Shown here: positions 1 to 12,700 of the stretch, piece by piece
Layout: each line of letters starts with the position of its first letter
Numbering within the stretch: position 1 is the stretch's first letter
From: Bufo bufo
Lineage: Eukaryota > Chordata > Amphibia > Anura > Bufonidae
Length of the DNA: 64,000 bases
NCBI RefSeq assembly: GCF_905171765.1
Contig: NC_053398.1
Location: 43,554,323-43,618,322 of the forward strand
Direction: 5' to 3'
Made by a program: the position numbers and the translations under genes
Notes under the pieces: generated by a model
Databases searched by the model: none
The model's input: only the letters and a program-made list of their open reading frames with translations
Told to the model about the DNA's origin: nothing

Positions 1-114
1 TTATGCAACTTTCTAATACATTTCAATTCCTAACCAGGCTCTATGCTTGCTGGCAATGAATGAAAACATCATTGTTCATATCCAGAGGCTGAAAGCTGAT
101 ATTGATCATATCCG

Positions 115-420
115 ACTAAAGGGCCTATTACACGGAGCGAATATCGTACACATTCTCGTGCATCCTCAGCACTCCCTCAGTGCGCCTGCGCCGATGACGT
201 CTTCTCTTTCGGTGATGTCATCGGCGCAGGCGCACTGAGGGAGTTCTGAGGAGGCGAGCCTCCTCATCTCAGAGCACCTGCACCGAATGAACACAGGCGC
301 GCGATTTTTGAAATGCTGACAGGGCTGGCCGGAGGAGGAGATCGCGGCTCCTCCTCAACACGATGAGGGGGCGGTTTTTTGCGGCGGCTACCAGCAAGTA
401 GGCGCCCTACTTGCTGGTAG
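115..420. repeat. Harbinger-like MITE remnant with internal palindrome, in mucin intron 8
   Basis: The left end is AAAGGGCCTATTACACGG, typical of GGGCC-type MITEs. Inside, about 35-bp arms around CCCTCAGTGCGCCTGCGCCG pair across 165-246. A second hairpin, CTACCAGCAAGTAGG and its complement, lies at 388-421. The right terminus is not recognisable. Confidence 0.5.
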
Positions 421-622
421 AGACCTAATTTACATATTATAAAAGTTCGTTTTTATAAGAAACTGCTGAAGGAAAGTAAGTAAGACCATTATATTTTCAT
501 ATATCGCAGGATAAGAAATTTAACTAGCCCCAAAAAGAAAATGACTTTAGTGGGGTGACAGAAGCCCTTTAACCACTGAATGACAATATCACAACTGGGA
601 TTGTGAAGTTTTCATGACTTAC

Positions 623-740
623 CATTTGGCACAATCATTTTGAATTGACTCTCCTGGGGCATAGAGTTTCCCTTGGTGTTTGCAATGGCACTCATCAACT
701 GGTAGGCAGCCCCTGTTAGTGTAATCATCCTGCACCGTAC
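623..740 (-). CDS. muc2-like: Mucin exon 8: end of TIL and start of the next module
   Basis: The exon encodes [20 protein letters not shown] and ends in NDCAK plus two bases of a cysteine codon. It is bounded by ATCACCTCAG and AAATG|GTAAGT. The intron that follows extends past position 1, so the gene continues outside the window. Confidence 0.93.
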
Positions 741-3700
741 CTGAGGTGATTTAAAAGAAAGTACAGTAATTTTGACTCTTGAGAAGGTTGTGCAGTGCTA
801 TAATATTGATGACCCATCCTCAGGATAGATCATCTATATTAGGTTTACTTCCCCCCCCCCCCCAAACAATCAGATGTTTGAAGGGGGTTGTGGGGTGCTT
901 GTGAGCCAGGAGTCGGGTCCCCACCAGTCTGATCTTGATGACTTATCCTGAAGATAGATCTTCAATATCATCACCCTGCATAACCCCTTTAACCCATTAT
1001 CATGATTTATATATATTTTTTAAATGTGTCCTCGTGGTAAAGCAGCACACGGGAAGCAATAATGATTAACACTTTCATACTGCATAGGGGATTGTAGCCA
1101 AGCCTTCTGTCTGGAAGATTTCCCAATGGAAACCTCAGTGGCATGTGTCTAACAGATCCCACTACATGGCATCCACTCCACTAGGAAAAAATGCATATGG
1201 TATACATTTTGAAGTGGATGGCTCTGTATGGAATAGTGTACTTTGTTGTGCTATTCCATGCACTAACTCAGTAACTTTTTGTAGCATAATGGGGGCCTAT
1301 GGGTCCATTTCACAAATAAGCTAGGAGCTTTTTCACAACACACACTTTCTCCATAATTCTGTTACAAGAAGATATTAATTTTTGTGTCAATCTGCACAGG
1401 AAATTGTTTTTCCCAGGGGCCTTTCAGGCAGACCTTTCAAGGTGGTTGGACCTGCGGAGGGAATAATATTTGCCTTATTCCCGCTGCTGGGTTTCAGCTC
1501 CTTCGCTCCCCCACCATTGCTGTAGATCTCTGGTCTCTGTCAACATCCTGTTTGACGCGGGTTACGTGGCCTCTGCAGCCAGTGACTGGCCACAACAGTG
1601 ACATGTCCCCCATGCCTGATGGGACTCAGTGACATCACACATGGTGGACACATCACTACTGTGGCCAGTCATACTTACCTAATCCCACCGCTGGCTTCCG
1701 CCTCCACCACCTCTCTCCAGATCTCTGGTCTGCAGCAGTCAACATCTAGTTTGATGTGGGAAGACCAAAGATCTGCAGCAGCAGTGGGGAAACGAAAGAG
1801 TTGGAACTGAGTTGCAGGGATCAGGTAAGTATGAGTCCCTCTGGCCAACCTGGGAGGTCTGTCCGAAAGGTCACCAGGTGTGAACAAGCGTTTTAATATT
1901 ATAGATCACAGAATGGACAGAAACATCATACATTAAGGGGTAGATTGCTGCAGAAGTTTCAGTGACTGAAAAACCTATTGAATACATCTGAGTGAGGCTT
2001 TTTTCTATAGCATGTGCATGGGCGTCTGCAAGACCAGTTCAGATAAATAGCACAATTGCAGAAATTTCTACAAGAAATCTTCTGTGTATGAATTCTGCTT
2101 AATGCCATTCCTCTGATCCCAGCATGCATGGAAAGCAAGTAGCACCTCATAGAGAACTAGGTGGTACCTAGTGAGGCATGTTTTAGTAGTCTAAGAAGTT
2201 CTCCAAAAGAATTCGTTTTCCAAAGGCGCTCCGAAAAATCAAAGGTGGAATCTGATTGATTGTTATGGACAACTAAGCCAGTTTTCCTTTGCACCAGTTT
2301 TGATAAATCTCCCCCACCTTTTTTTAGTGATAGATGTATTCAGACAACGTGACTCACCCGCAGGACAGAAGCAGCCATCCATGTAATGCTCCTCACACAG
2401 ACTGTGTACCTCTTGGTGGGAACAGGAATTTGTACAAGGTGAGGCGCTTTCTTGATAGACCATATTAGCAGGACATTTCTTAGCTTGGAAATACACAGAA
2501 ATGTTGTCAATAAACCACTGTAATTATAAAAATGCTGAAAACCTACATATACAGTTTACATAACATTTCTTAGAAACAGCTGCAACTACAAACAATAGTG
2601 GAAGTTCATAGTTTGCCGATATGATAAAGGGGTTGTGCAGTCAGGATATTGATGATCCCTCGAATAGCTTTTTGAAGGGGTAGCGGCGCTCATGCCAGCA
2701 CTGCATCCTTTTCAATGCTTACCTGCACAGTGTATAGATTATAGCGGTGGTGTAAGTGTAATTACAACTGCTCATTCCATTCAAGTGAACAGGAGAGGAA
2801 TCTGTAAATACACTTCGCCGCCGCTACATTCTAGACCACATGCAGGTGAACACTGAAGAGGACACAATGCTTGCACGAGCGCCACTAGTACCCTTACAAC
2901 AGCTGATCGGCAGTTGGACCTGTGCCAATCTGATATTGATGACATATTCTGAGGATGGGTCATCAGTACACTGACACTGTTCAACTCTTTAGGGACTCTT
3001 TGTGGCTTGCCATGAAACACCTGGTAAATGAACTCTGTGAGGATGACCAAGTGGGAATACCATAGACCAATTCACAGCCTACTCAAAGACTATGCTATTG
3101 TAGATAGTGCTCATGTCAACAAACTGATACCCCGCCACTTCTCCCTCTTCTTTTCATGTGTCTGTCTTTCAGTAAAGCTGTGGCCCTTTTCCCTTGTTCC
3201 CTCAGCCCCTATCACTTGTCTGTTTCTTATTGATATATAATATATATTGCAGCCAGGCTCATCTATCCATCCAACCGCTACACTGACGCTACTAGTCTGT
3301 GCCAATCACTTCACTGGTTGCCCATCTACCACAGAATACAGTTAAAACTTCTCACCCTCACTCACAAAGCTCTCCACAGTGCTGCACCTCCATATATCTC
3401 CTCCCTCATCTCCATCTATCACCCTACTCGTGCTCTCCGTTCTGATAGCGACCTAAGATTAATAACCTCCATAATTCGTACCTCTTACTCCCATCTTCAA
3501 GACTTTTCTCGAGATGCACCTACTCTCTGGAATACTCTGCCCCGGAATACTAGGTCAATTCACAACTTCTCCACCTTCATACATGCCTTAAAAACACATC
3601 TTTCCAGGCAGGCTTATCAAGCTACCTAAAATGACATTTCCCAGACTAAACCTTTCCCCAACCAACTCCTCTGGCCTAAACTCGATCCTCTAGTAGTCCC

Positions 3701-6700
3701 AAACCGGAAGCAGATCGGCGGGCACCACTCCTGTCAGTTCAATAATGGCTCAAATCCTACTTATCACAATCAACTACAGTATGTGTCACCCCCAATTCCT
3801 CATAGATTGTAAGCTCTTGCGAGCAGGGCCCTGACTCCTAGTGTTTCAGTTGCATATTATCCAGTTAGTTTTGTTTCATACATGAACCCTATGAATTTGT
3901 AAAGCGCTGCGGAACATGGTGGCGCTATATAAATACATTTTATTATTATTACTATTATTAATATACAAACCGGATTCCAAAAAAGTTGGGACACTAAACA
4001 AATTGTGAATAAAAACTGAATGCAATGATGTGGAGATGGCAAATGTCAATATTTTATTTGTAATAGAACGTAGATGACAGATCAAACGTTTAATCCGAGT
4101 AAATGTATCATTTTAAAGGAAAAATACGTTGATTCCAATTTTCACGGTGTCAACAAATCCCAAAAAAGTTGGGACAAGTAGCAATAAGAGGCTGGAAAAA
4201 GTAAATTTGAGCATAACGAAGAGCTGGAAGACCAATTAACACTAATTAGGTCAATTGGCAACATGATTGGGTATAAAAAGAGCTTCTCAGAGTGGCAGTG
4301 TCTCTCAGAAGCCAAGATGGGTAGAGGATCACCAATTCCCACAATGTTGCGCAGAAAGATAGTGGAGCAATATCAGAAAGGTGTTACCCAGCGAAAAATT
4401 GCAAAGACTTTGCATCTATCATCATCAACTGTGCATAACATCATCCGAAGATTCAGAGAATCTGGAACAATCTCTGTGCGTAAGGGTCAAGGCCGTAAAA
4501 CCATACTGGATGCCCGTGATCTCCGGGCCCTTAAACAACACTGCACCGCAAACAGGAATGCTACTGTAAAGCAAATCACAGAATGGGCTCAGGAATACTT
4601 CCAGAAACCATTGTCAGTGAACACAATCCACCGTGCCATCCGCCGTTGCCAGCTGAAACTCTACAGTGCAAAGAAGAAGCCATTTCTAAGCAAGATCCAC
4701 AAGCTCAGGCGTTTTCACTGGGCCAGGGATCATTTAAAATGGAGTGTGGCAAAATGGAAGACTGTTCTGTGGTCAGACGAGTCACGATTCGAAGTTCTTT
4801 TTGGAAATCTGGGACGCCATGTCATCCGGACCAAAGAGGACAAGGACAACCCAAGTTGTTATCAACGCTCAGTTCAGAAGCCTGCATCTCTGATGGTATG
4901 GGGTTGCATGAGTGCGTGTGGCATGGGCAGCTTGCATGTCTGGAAAGGCACCATCAATGCAGAAAAATATATTCAGGTTCTAGAACAACATATGCTCCCA
5001 TCCAGACGTCATCTCTTTCAGGGAAGACCCTGCATTTTTCAACAAGATAATGCCAGACCACATTCTGCATCAATCACAACATCATGGCTGCGTAGGAGAA
5101 GGATCCGGGTACTGAAATGGCCAGTCTGCAGTCCAGATCTTTCACCTATAGAGAACATTTGGCGCATCATAAAGAGGAAGGTGCAACAAAGAAGGCCCAA
5201 GACGATTGAACAGTTAGAGGCCTGTATTAGACAAGAATAGGAGAGCATTCCTATTTCTAAACTTGAGAAACTGGTCTCCTCGGTCCCCAGACGTCTGTTG
5301 AGTGTTGTAAGAAGAAGGGGAGATGCCACACAGTGGTGAAAATGGCCTTGTCCCAACTTTTTGGGGATTTGTTGACACACCATCAAATTCTGATTCAACA
5401 TATTTTTCCCTTAAAATGGTACATTTTCTCAGTTTAAACTTTTGTTCCGTGATTTATGTTCTATTCTGAATAAAATATTAGAAGTTGGCACCTCCACATC
5501 ATTGCATTCAGTTTTTATTCACGATTTGTATAGTGTCCCAACTTTTTTGGAATCCGGCTTGTATATAATATATTAATATATAATTGAATTTCAGTGTAGC
5601 GCAGTGTATCATATATATAGTGCAGTTTCCTTCACCCTTCTGTAAGATATATAGCCTAGGATGCATGTAATATTTGTACTATGTTACAGTCTGCTCTGTG
5701 TCACAATATGTATTGTATACATCTGACAACTGATTATAAATAAAGTTGTTGTTTTTTTAAAACAAATTACTGGGTTTGGAGGGAGGAGACACAAGGTTTG
5801 CACTGGTAGTGTAGGAAGGTGAATGAGGCCAGGGCCTGTTAAACGTGGACCATGTGGTGGACACCATGGGAGCAAAGGAACCACACTTCCACCTTTACTT
5901 GCATTTCTAGTGGTTGGTTTGCCTGGTCCTTTAGATGTGTGTGAGGTGGTATCTGTGCATCTTGCTCTGTTAGCATGGTCATTTAGATGAGTGCGGAGCC
6001 ATATTTGTGCATCTAAGCTTCTAGCTTTATGTTTTTCACCTAAATTGTATCTGTCTTATCTAATATATGAAATGCTTACGACAAAAGTTCTTAGTTCTCC
6101 AGTTTCCCGGGCGTCCGCCAGCATGAGAGCATTGTCTGGAATACTCAGAGATGGTACTACACAGGCAGAAGTAGTCTTGGGATTGGTCACAGGAGCACAT
6201 GTCAATCATACAGGCCTGGATGTAGGCTTCCAGATTCAGAACGTTCATACAGTCAGAGAACACAGCTTGGACTAGATGTTCCTCACATACAGAGAGCTAA
6301 AGGGAAGATAATATTGTACAAAATACCAAACTGATGACAAAAATCTTTGACATACTATAGTTATGATTTCATGTATGATCCAGTCGTCTGTTCTCTCATA
6401 TGGAACCAAAGTCATCACAGATATTTATAGTAGCCGTCCATTCTTACACACTTGATAAATCAATATATTTTATGCTCCTTTATATCATTCTATGTGGGAG
6501 TTTTTGTATCTAATGGTTTGATCTACAGGGTGATTTCCAGTCTTGTCTCTTCTTTTCTGTCTTCTTCATGTCATCTGGTGTGTTCAGTGTCACATACTTA
6601 CATATTTAGAACAATGTGTTGGGTTTATAATTTCAGTGTCATCTGTGTCCTTACACACTTCATTTGGATCATTCACATTCTGCTGATTTCCAAAATTTAT

Positions 6701-9700
6701 CGGACTGAGAATTTTGTCTGAGTGGGAGATAATAATATTAGATAGAAGGTGAATACATAATGGAGAGACAGAGAGACACACAGAGACGAGGCTGCAATTT
6801 CTAGTGAGTGTGATATCTCATCCCAGGGCTGGGTTCCCAGATACTCCGCTCAGTACTACCATACAATGTCCTCCATGCTGCTGCTTCTGACTTTCTGTGT
6901 GATGTGTATGGGAGACATCGTAGCAGCTTTATGTATGGGAAAACTGACAATTATAGATGTGTAAAGGTCAGAAATAGTGTTATTTCTGAGGTACATACAC
7001 TGGACAGCTTATTCTGAAGGTGAACATACACTTTAAGAAACCATTAGAAAATCTAAACATCACAAAGATAATGATCATGAACATATACAGTGTGGGCCAC
7101 AAATTTTTTTTTTCCCTTGAGTCATTTGTATGGAATAATGGATAATGGAATACGGACCTACTTACCCGTTTGAAGAGATGTAGGAATTAGTCTCATGAGC
7201 AACTAATCAAAGTTGTGCCTGTCAAGTTCAGGAACACCTTCTTCAACACCACTTGTTCCATATTCCGAACATGCATGTCAATTTGCCATTTCAGTTTGAA
7301 AACTTTCTGAGGATTCGTTTCTTAACCCCTAGCCTTAACATTCCCACAGATTAAAGTCGCACCCCATTAGGTCTGATGACTGTGGAGGCCCTGTATAGCA
7401 TCGCTGACTGGAGATCAGACAGAAAACCCTCCCCTGATTAACCTCTCAGCTATTCCACCATACTCGGAAATGAATCCTCTGGCATTCTATCGGCATTCCA
7501 ACTGCTGCTATTTTTTATCCTATGCAATGTGGATGTTTTGAATGCGTTTCTAATAAAGACTATTGAGTTTTAGACCACAAGTGTCAGAGGATTCATTTGG
7601 AGTATGGTGGAATAGTTGGACTGGACTGACACAGTTTTCTCCAATTTCCCTGAGAGCACAGTGGACACTCCAATCTGTGGGGTACCGCATACAGGGAGAG
7701 TGCAAGTTTACACACTACTCCTTTTTTTCCTTTCTTTTGTATAATGCTGCAGAGATATCTGCATTTGTATTCTTATTCAAATGAGAAGTTCGAGCACCAG
7801 AGGGCAGGGATGAATCCTTTGAGCACTTCTTTGTAACACCCCTGTGCTCTGCACACTCCCCCTCCACTTGATTGGCAGGGCTAGATATCAGCATTCTGAG
7901 GGCAGAGTGTCCTACTATCTACATATCATATACTCTATGTACAATAGCTTCACCACACTGAGATCTGCTCAGAAAGCTGATATACTTGTTACTGCTTTAT
8001 TCACAGGCACAATATATGATAATAAAGACATTAGCAATATGTGATAGCTTATAAGTTTTGTTGAGTGAATAGAGCTTCAGATCATCGAACCAAAGTCGAT
8101 TTGGTCAAACACTTCGATTTTAATCCTGTCTCCGTACAGCATTAAAATGTATTGCCTCATTGGAGCCAAACTTAATTTCAGCCAAAGTCGTGCGAGACTT
8201 CGATGAATAAATTCGGTATTCATTTCTGCATCTTTAAAAACATTTAAAATTAGGAATCTGAAGTTGGGTTTGGTACCAGATGGTACCTCAGTACCAAACC
8301 CGACTTCAGATTCCTGATTTTAAATGTTTTCAACATGCAGAAATGAATATCGAATTAATTCACCGAAGTCTCGAGCAACTTTGGCTTAAACTAAGTTTGG
8401 CTACAATGAACGGAGACAGGTCTCTGACAGGCTTACAACAAAGTGTTTGAAGGAAGCGACTTCGGATCGATGAAGCATAGAAAAAAAAAACATCTCTGTG
8501 GAAAGGCTATAGCTCAGTGATAAGTGGGTTTTGTATGTCGAGATCCCAGGTTTGAATCTTGGTAGAGACTTGAAGGTTTTTTTCTTCCACATTTAACCTA
8601 TAATAATAGTCTACGGGGCACATTTATTAAGACCGGTGTTTTAGACACCGGTCTTAATAACCCCTATACCTGGCGGTGGATTTACTAGACTTATGAAGAG
8701 GCGCCGGACTCTAGATAACTTCGGCGGGTCCTCCGCCACATCTAAATGTAAGACAGCTTTTTTGTTGTCTTACATTTAGACCATTTTCTATGTCTAAAAC
8801 AGGCGTGCTCACTCCACACCCACTTTTTTGGACCTGGCGCAAGCGAAGAGAAGTTGCAGATTGTGGCGCAAAGGACCCTTGCACGCAATCTGCACCAGAA
8901 ATATGCCTAAATTAGGTGTATTTCTGTTTGATAAATGACCCCCTATATCCTTATCATATTGAGAATAATGTTTTTAGGCTTAAAAAGCTAATAAATATTG
9001 CTGGTTTCTTTATAATCCTATATTAAGCCTGTGAATAAACCAGTAATAGTTTTCAGGTTTCTAAGCAAAAAAAAAACACTATTCTCAATATAGTAAGGCC
9101 TTTTATTGCTATTTTTATGATTATATATTATTTATTATAGAATAGCCTTTTATTACATGTTAAATGAGAGAAAGAAAAAAATAACAGAAAAAAATAGTTT
9201 ATTTACCGCAAGTCTCTCCATGACTTGAACTTGGGATTTGTATATACAATATAAGCACTTACCACCAAACTATAACATTACTACATAGAGATGCATGTTT
9301 TTCTATGCTTATAAGCTAACACATTTTACTAGTATCTTTATAATCATATATTGCGCTTGTGAATACAGCAGTGTGTGTGTTAGCTTTCTGAGCAGATCTC
9401 AGTGTGGTGAAGCTATAGTACATAGAGTATATGATATGTACATTCTAGGACACAGCTCTGCCCTCAGTATGACATCTAGCCCTGTCAATCAAGTGGAGGG
9501 GGAGTGTGCAGAGGACAGGGGGTGTCACATAGCAGTGCTCAAAGGATTCAGCTCCGCCTCCTGGTGCTCCAATTGCTCATTTGCATATGAATAAAAACGC
9601 AGATATCTCTGCAGCTATCTAGCATACAGACAAAAGAAAGGTACAGTTTTAATCAGCATGATCAACCCTACCAGGCAGTATGTCTGATTTAATAGGGTTG

Positions 9701-12700
9701 ATCCTGGTGACAGCTTTAAAATGCTCTGGTAAAATCAAAGCTGATCTCTGATTGGTTGCTATGGGCAACAATGACAGCCTTACTTTAAAACAGTTTTGAT
9801 GAAGGAGATCCAATAAGCATTATCCTGTGCAAACCACATGAGGGAAACAGGCGTCTGGTCTTTGTGGCCCAACCTGTATGATGCCTCATACACTGAATGC
9901 ATTATGACTTCTAGAACATCAGTTGATTGTGACTTCTTCTTCAAACCTTATTATGTTCCACCATTCATTTAGGTTTTTACTACCCTGATACAGATAAGGC
10001 TGGGTTCACATTACGTAGAGCTGTTCAACTGATGTCCAAAAACGTATACAGACAGATGCCAACAAAAGGACATCCATTTGTATCCATTTTACACATACTT
10101 CTGTGTTAAGAAAAAGCATACATACAAAAGCAGAGTCTGCTATGCTTTGGTAAAAGGACAATGACAGAAGACGTCTATATAAAACACATAGACGTCTATA
10201 TAAAACAGAAGCATTATGTGAGCCTTAGTAAATTATAAACCATTGAGCAAACACTAACAAAAATAATAATAATAAAAATAAAAAATCAGCAGTTTTCGTA
10301 ATCTGATCTTTTCCTTTGATCCTATATTTTTCTCATGTTCCAATTAAAACTGAGAAAATGATAATGAAACTTAAATATTTAAAGGAGATCATTCATGCCC
10401 CCCCCCCCCCCCTTCCTCCTGTGTCTGGCTATTGGACAACTGGTTTCAGCGGGAGCGTCCCCCACTGCTCTGTCTGCTGTAGAATACAAAACAATAAGCC
10501 CCGCCCTTTGGCTAAGCACCACCTCTCAGTCATTAACCCCTGTGCTCTCTGCAGGATTTCTACAAGACTGTTTGTTTCGAGGACATGCAGGAAATCCTGA
10601 AGACTGACAAACACTCTGGGTCAGTTTATCTCTATTTTACTTGTATTATTCACTCCTAGGTTTTGCGCTCCTTTAATACTTTTATGGACAATAGCTCAAT
10701 ATGTAGTAGATAATGATAAGTAATATTGAATGTTTCATTGAGACATTTTTCCTAACCCACTTACCCCCTGAGAGAAATTCATTTTTTGTGGGATCTCCAT
10801 TATAATCCCCACATAGGCCACAAGTATGATTGAGGAACCTTGGGTCCAACTCCACCTGAAGAAGAAAGATACATGGTTACTTAAAATTGTGTTCAAAATA
10901 TTATACATCAAAGCAGATTTTTTGTGCCGTTGTCAGTTGCAGGCCTTGGTGCTGGAACGGAGCTCATCGTCCACTGTTCCACATAAAAAGACACCAGTAT
11001 TATAAACAGTACCTAGCATATAAGGGCCCTTTAGGGGCATTAGCGTCTAGGAGCTTCAAGTTACTCATCCTTAAAGCAAATCTGTTACCAGCGACATCCC
11101 TATCGAACCATTTGCATTGACACAAAGCTGTGGTTCACCCAATTAAAATGCTGTTTTTCTTTTGGTGATCTGAGGCTCCCCATTATACTTTTTCTTAATA
11201 TGCAAATTAGGCCTGCAATGCGGGCGTCACCATTGCTCTTCTTGCACCCAAGCTCCATTTATTTCTGTGGCCAGCCCTTCCCTGACTACTTTGATTGACA
11301 GGGCAAGGCAGTGGCAAAGCAGCCAGAGAGGGGCTGGCCATCAAAATAAGTGGAGCTTGGGTGCAACAAGAGCAATGGTGACACCGTCGTTGCACCAAAT
11401 ACCTAATTTGTATATTAAGAAAAACAATCATAATTTGGGAACATAGCCTCAGATCACCAAAAGAAAAACAGCGTTTTAATCAGGTGAACCACAGCTACAG
11501 TGGAATGAAAAAGTCTACACACCCCTGTTAAAATGTCAGGTTTCTGTGATGTAAAAAAATGAGACAAAGATAAATCATTTCAGAACTTTTCCCACCTTGA
11601 ATGTGACCTATAAACTGTACAACTCAATTGAAAAACAAACTGAATTCTTTTAGGAAGAGGGAAGAAAAAATATAAAAATAAAATAATATGGTTGCATAAG
11701 TGTGTAAACCCTTAAACTAATACTTTGTTGAAGCACCTTTTGATTTTATTACAGCACTCAGTCTTTTTGGGTATGAGTCTATCAGCATGGCACATTTTGA
11801 CTTGGCAAGATTTGCCCACTCTTCTTTGCAAAAACAATCCAAATCTGTCAGATTGCAAGGGCATCTCCTGTGCACAGCCCTCTTCAGATCACCCCACAGA
11901 TCGGATTCAGGTCTGGGCTCTGGCTGGGCCATTCCAAAACTTTAATCTTCTTCTGGTGAAGCCATTCCTTTGTTGATTTGGATGTATGCTTTGGGTCGTT
12001 GTCATGCTGAAAGATGAAGTTCCTCTTCATGTTCAGCTTTCTAGCAGAAGCCTGAAGGTTTTGTGCCAATATTGATGACAGGTATTTGGAACTGTTCATA
12101 ATTCCCTCTAGCTTAACTAAGGCCCCAGTTCCAGCTGAAGAAAAACAGCCCCTTGGCATTATGCTGCCACCACCATGCTTCACTGTGGGTATGTTGTCCT
12201 TTTGGTGATGTGCAGTGTTGTTTTTGGGCCAAACATATCTTTTGGAATTATGGCCAAAAAGTTCAACCTTGGCTTCATTAGACCATAACACCTTTTCCCA
12301 CATGCTTTTGGGAGACTTCAGATGTGTTTTTGCAAAATGTAGCCTGGCTTGGATGTTTTTCTTCGTAAGAAAAGGCTTTCGTCTTGCCACTCTACCCCAT
12401 AGCCCAGACATTTGAAGAATACTGGAGATTGTTGTCACATGTACCACACAGCCAGTACTTGCCAGATATTCCTGCAGCTCCTTTAATGTTGCTGTAGGCC
12501 TCTTGGTAGCCTCCCAGACCAGTTTTCTTCTCTTCTTTTCATCAATTTTGGAGGGACATCCAGTTCTTGGTAATGTCACTGTTGTGCCATATTTTCTCCA
12601 CTTGATGATGACTGTCTTCACTGTGTTCCATGGTATAACTAATGCCTTGGAAATTCTTTTGTGCCCTTCTCCTGACTGATACCTTTTAACAATGAGATCC

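Larger units (their letters stand above)
7706..9650. repeat. Large palindromic element with tRNA-like sequence in both arms
   Basis: The left arm (7706-8057, resuming 8467-8610) is the reverse complement of the right arm (about 9130-9650) over roughly 500 bp at about 80-85% by eye. Matching landmarks include CTCCCCCTCCACTTGATTG and CTGAGATCTGCTCAGAAAGC. The left arm is interrupted by another fold-back (8058-8466). The loop holds a MITE (8614-8942) and a 150-bp inverted repeat (8953-9105). Each arm includes a tRNA-like stretch. Confidence 0.7.

Noticed and set aside
6452..6721. Plus-strand hydrophobic frame opposite mucin exon 5
   Set aside because: It is the antisense of a supported exon and its intron; the hydrophobicity comes from AT-rich sequence.
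8497..8575. Functional tRNA gene
   Set aside because: A and B boxes are visible but the acceptor and anticodon stems do not pair, and it sits in a repeated palindromic element.
10316..10614. Three overlapping frames around the C-tract at 10395
   Set aside because: All are in low-complexity or intronic DNA, lack homology-like motifs and have no matching splice phases with the mucin exons.
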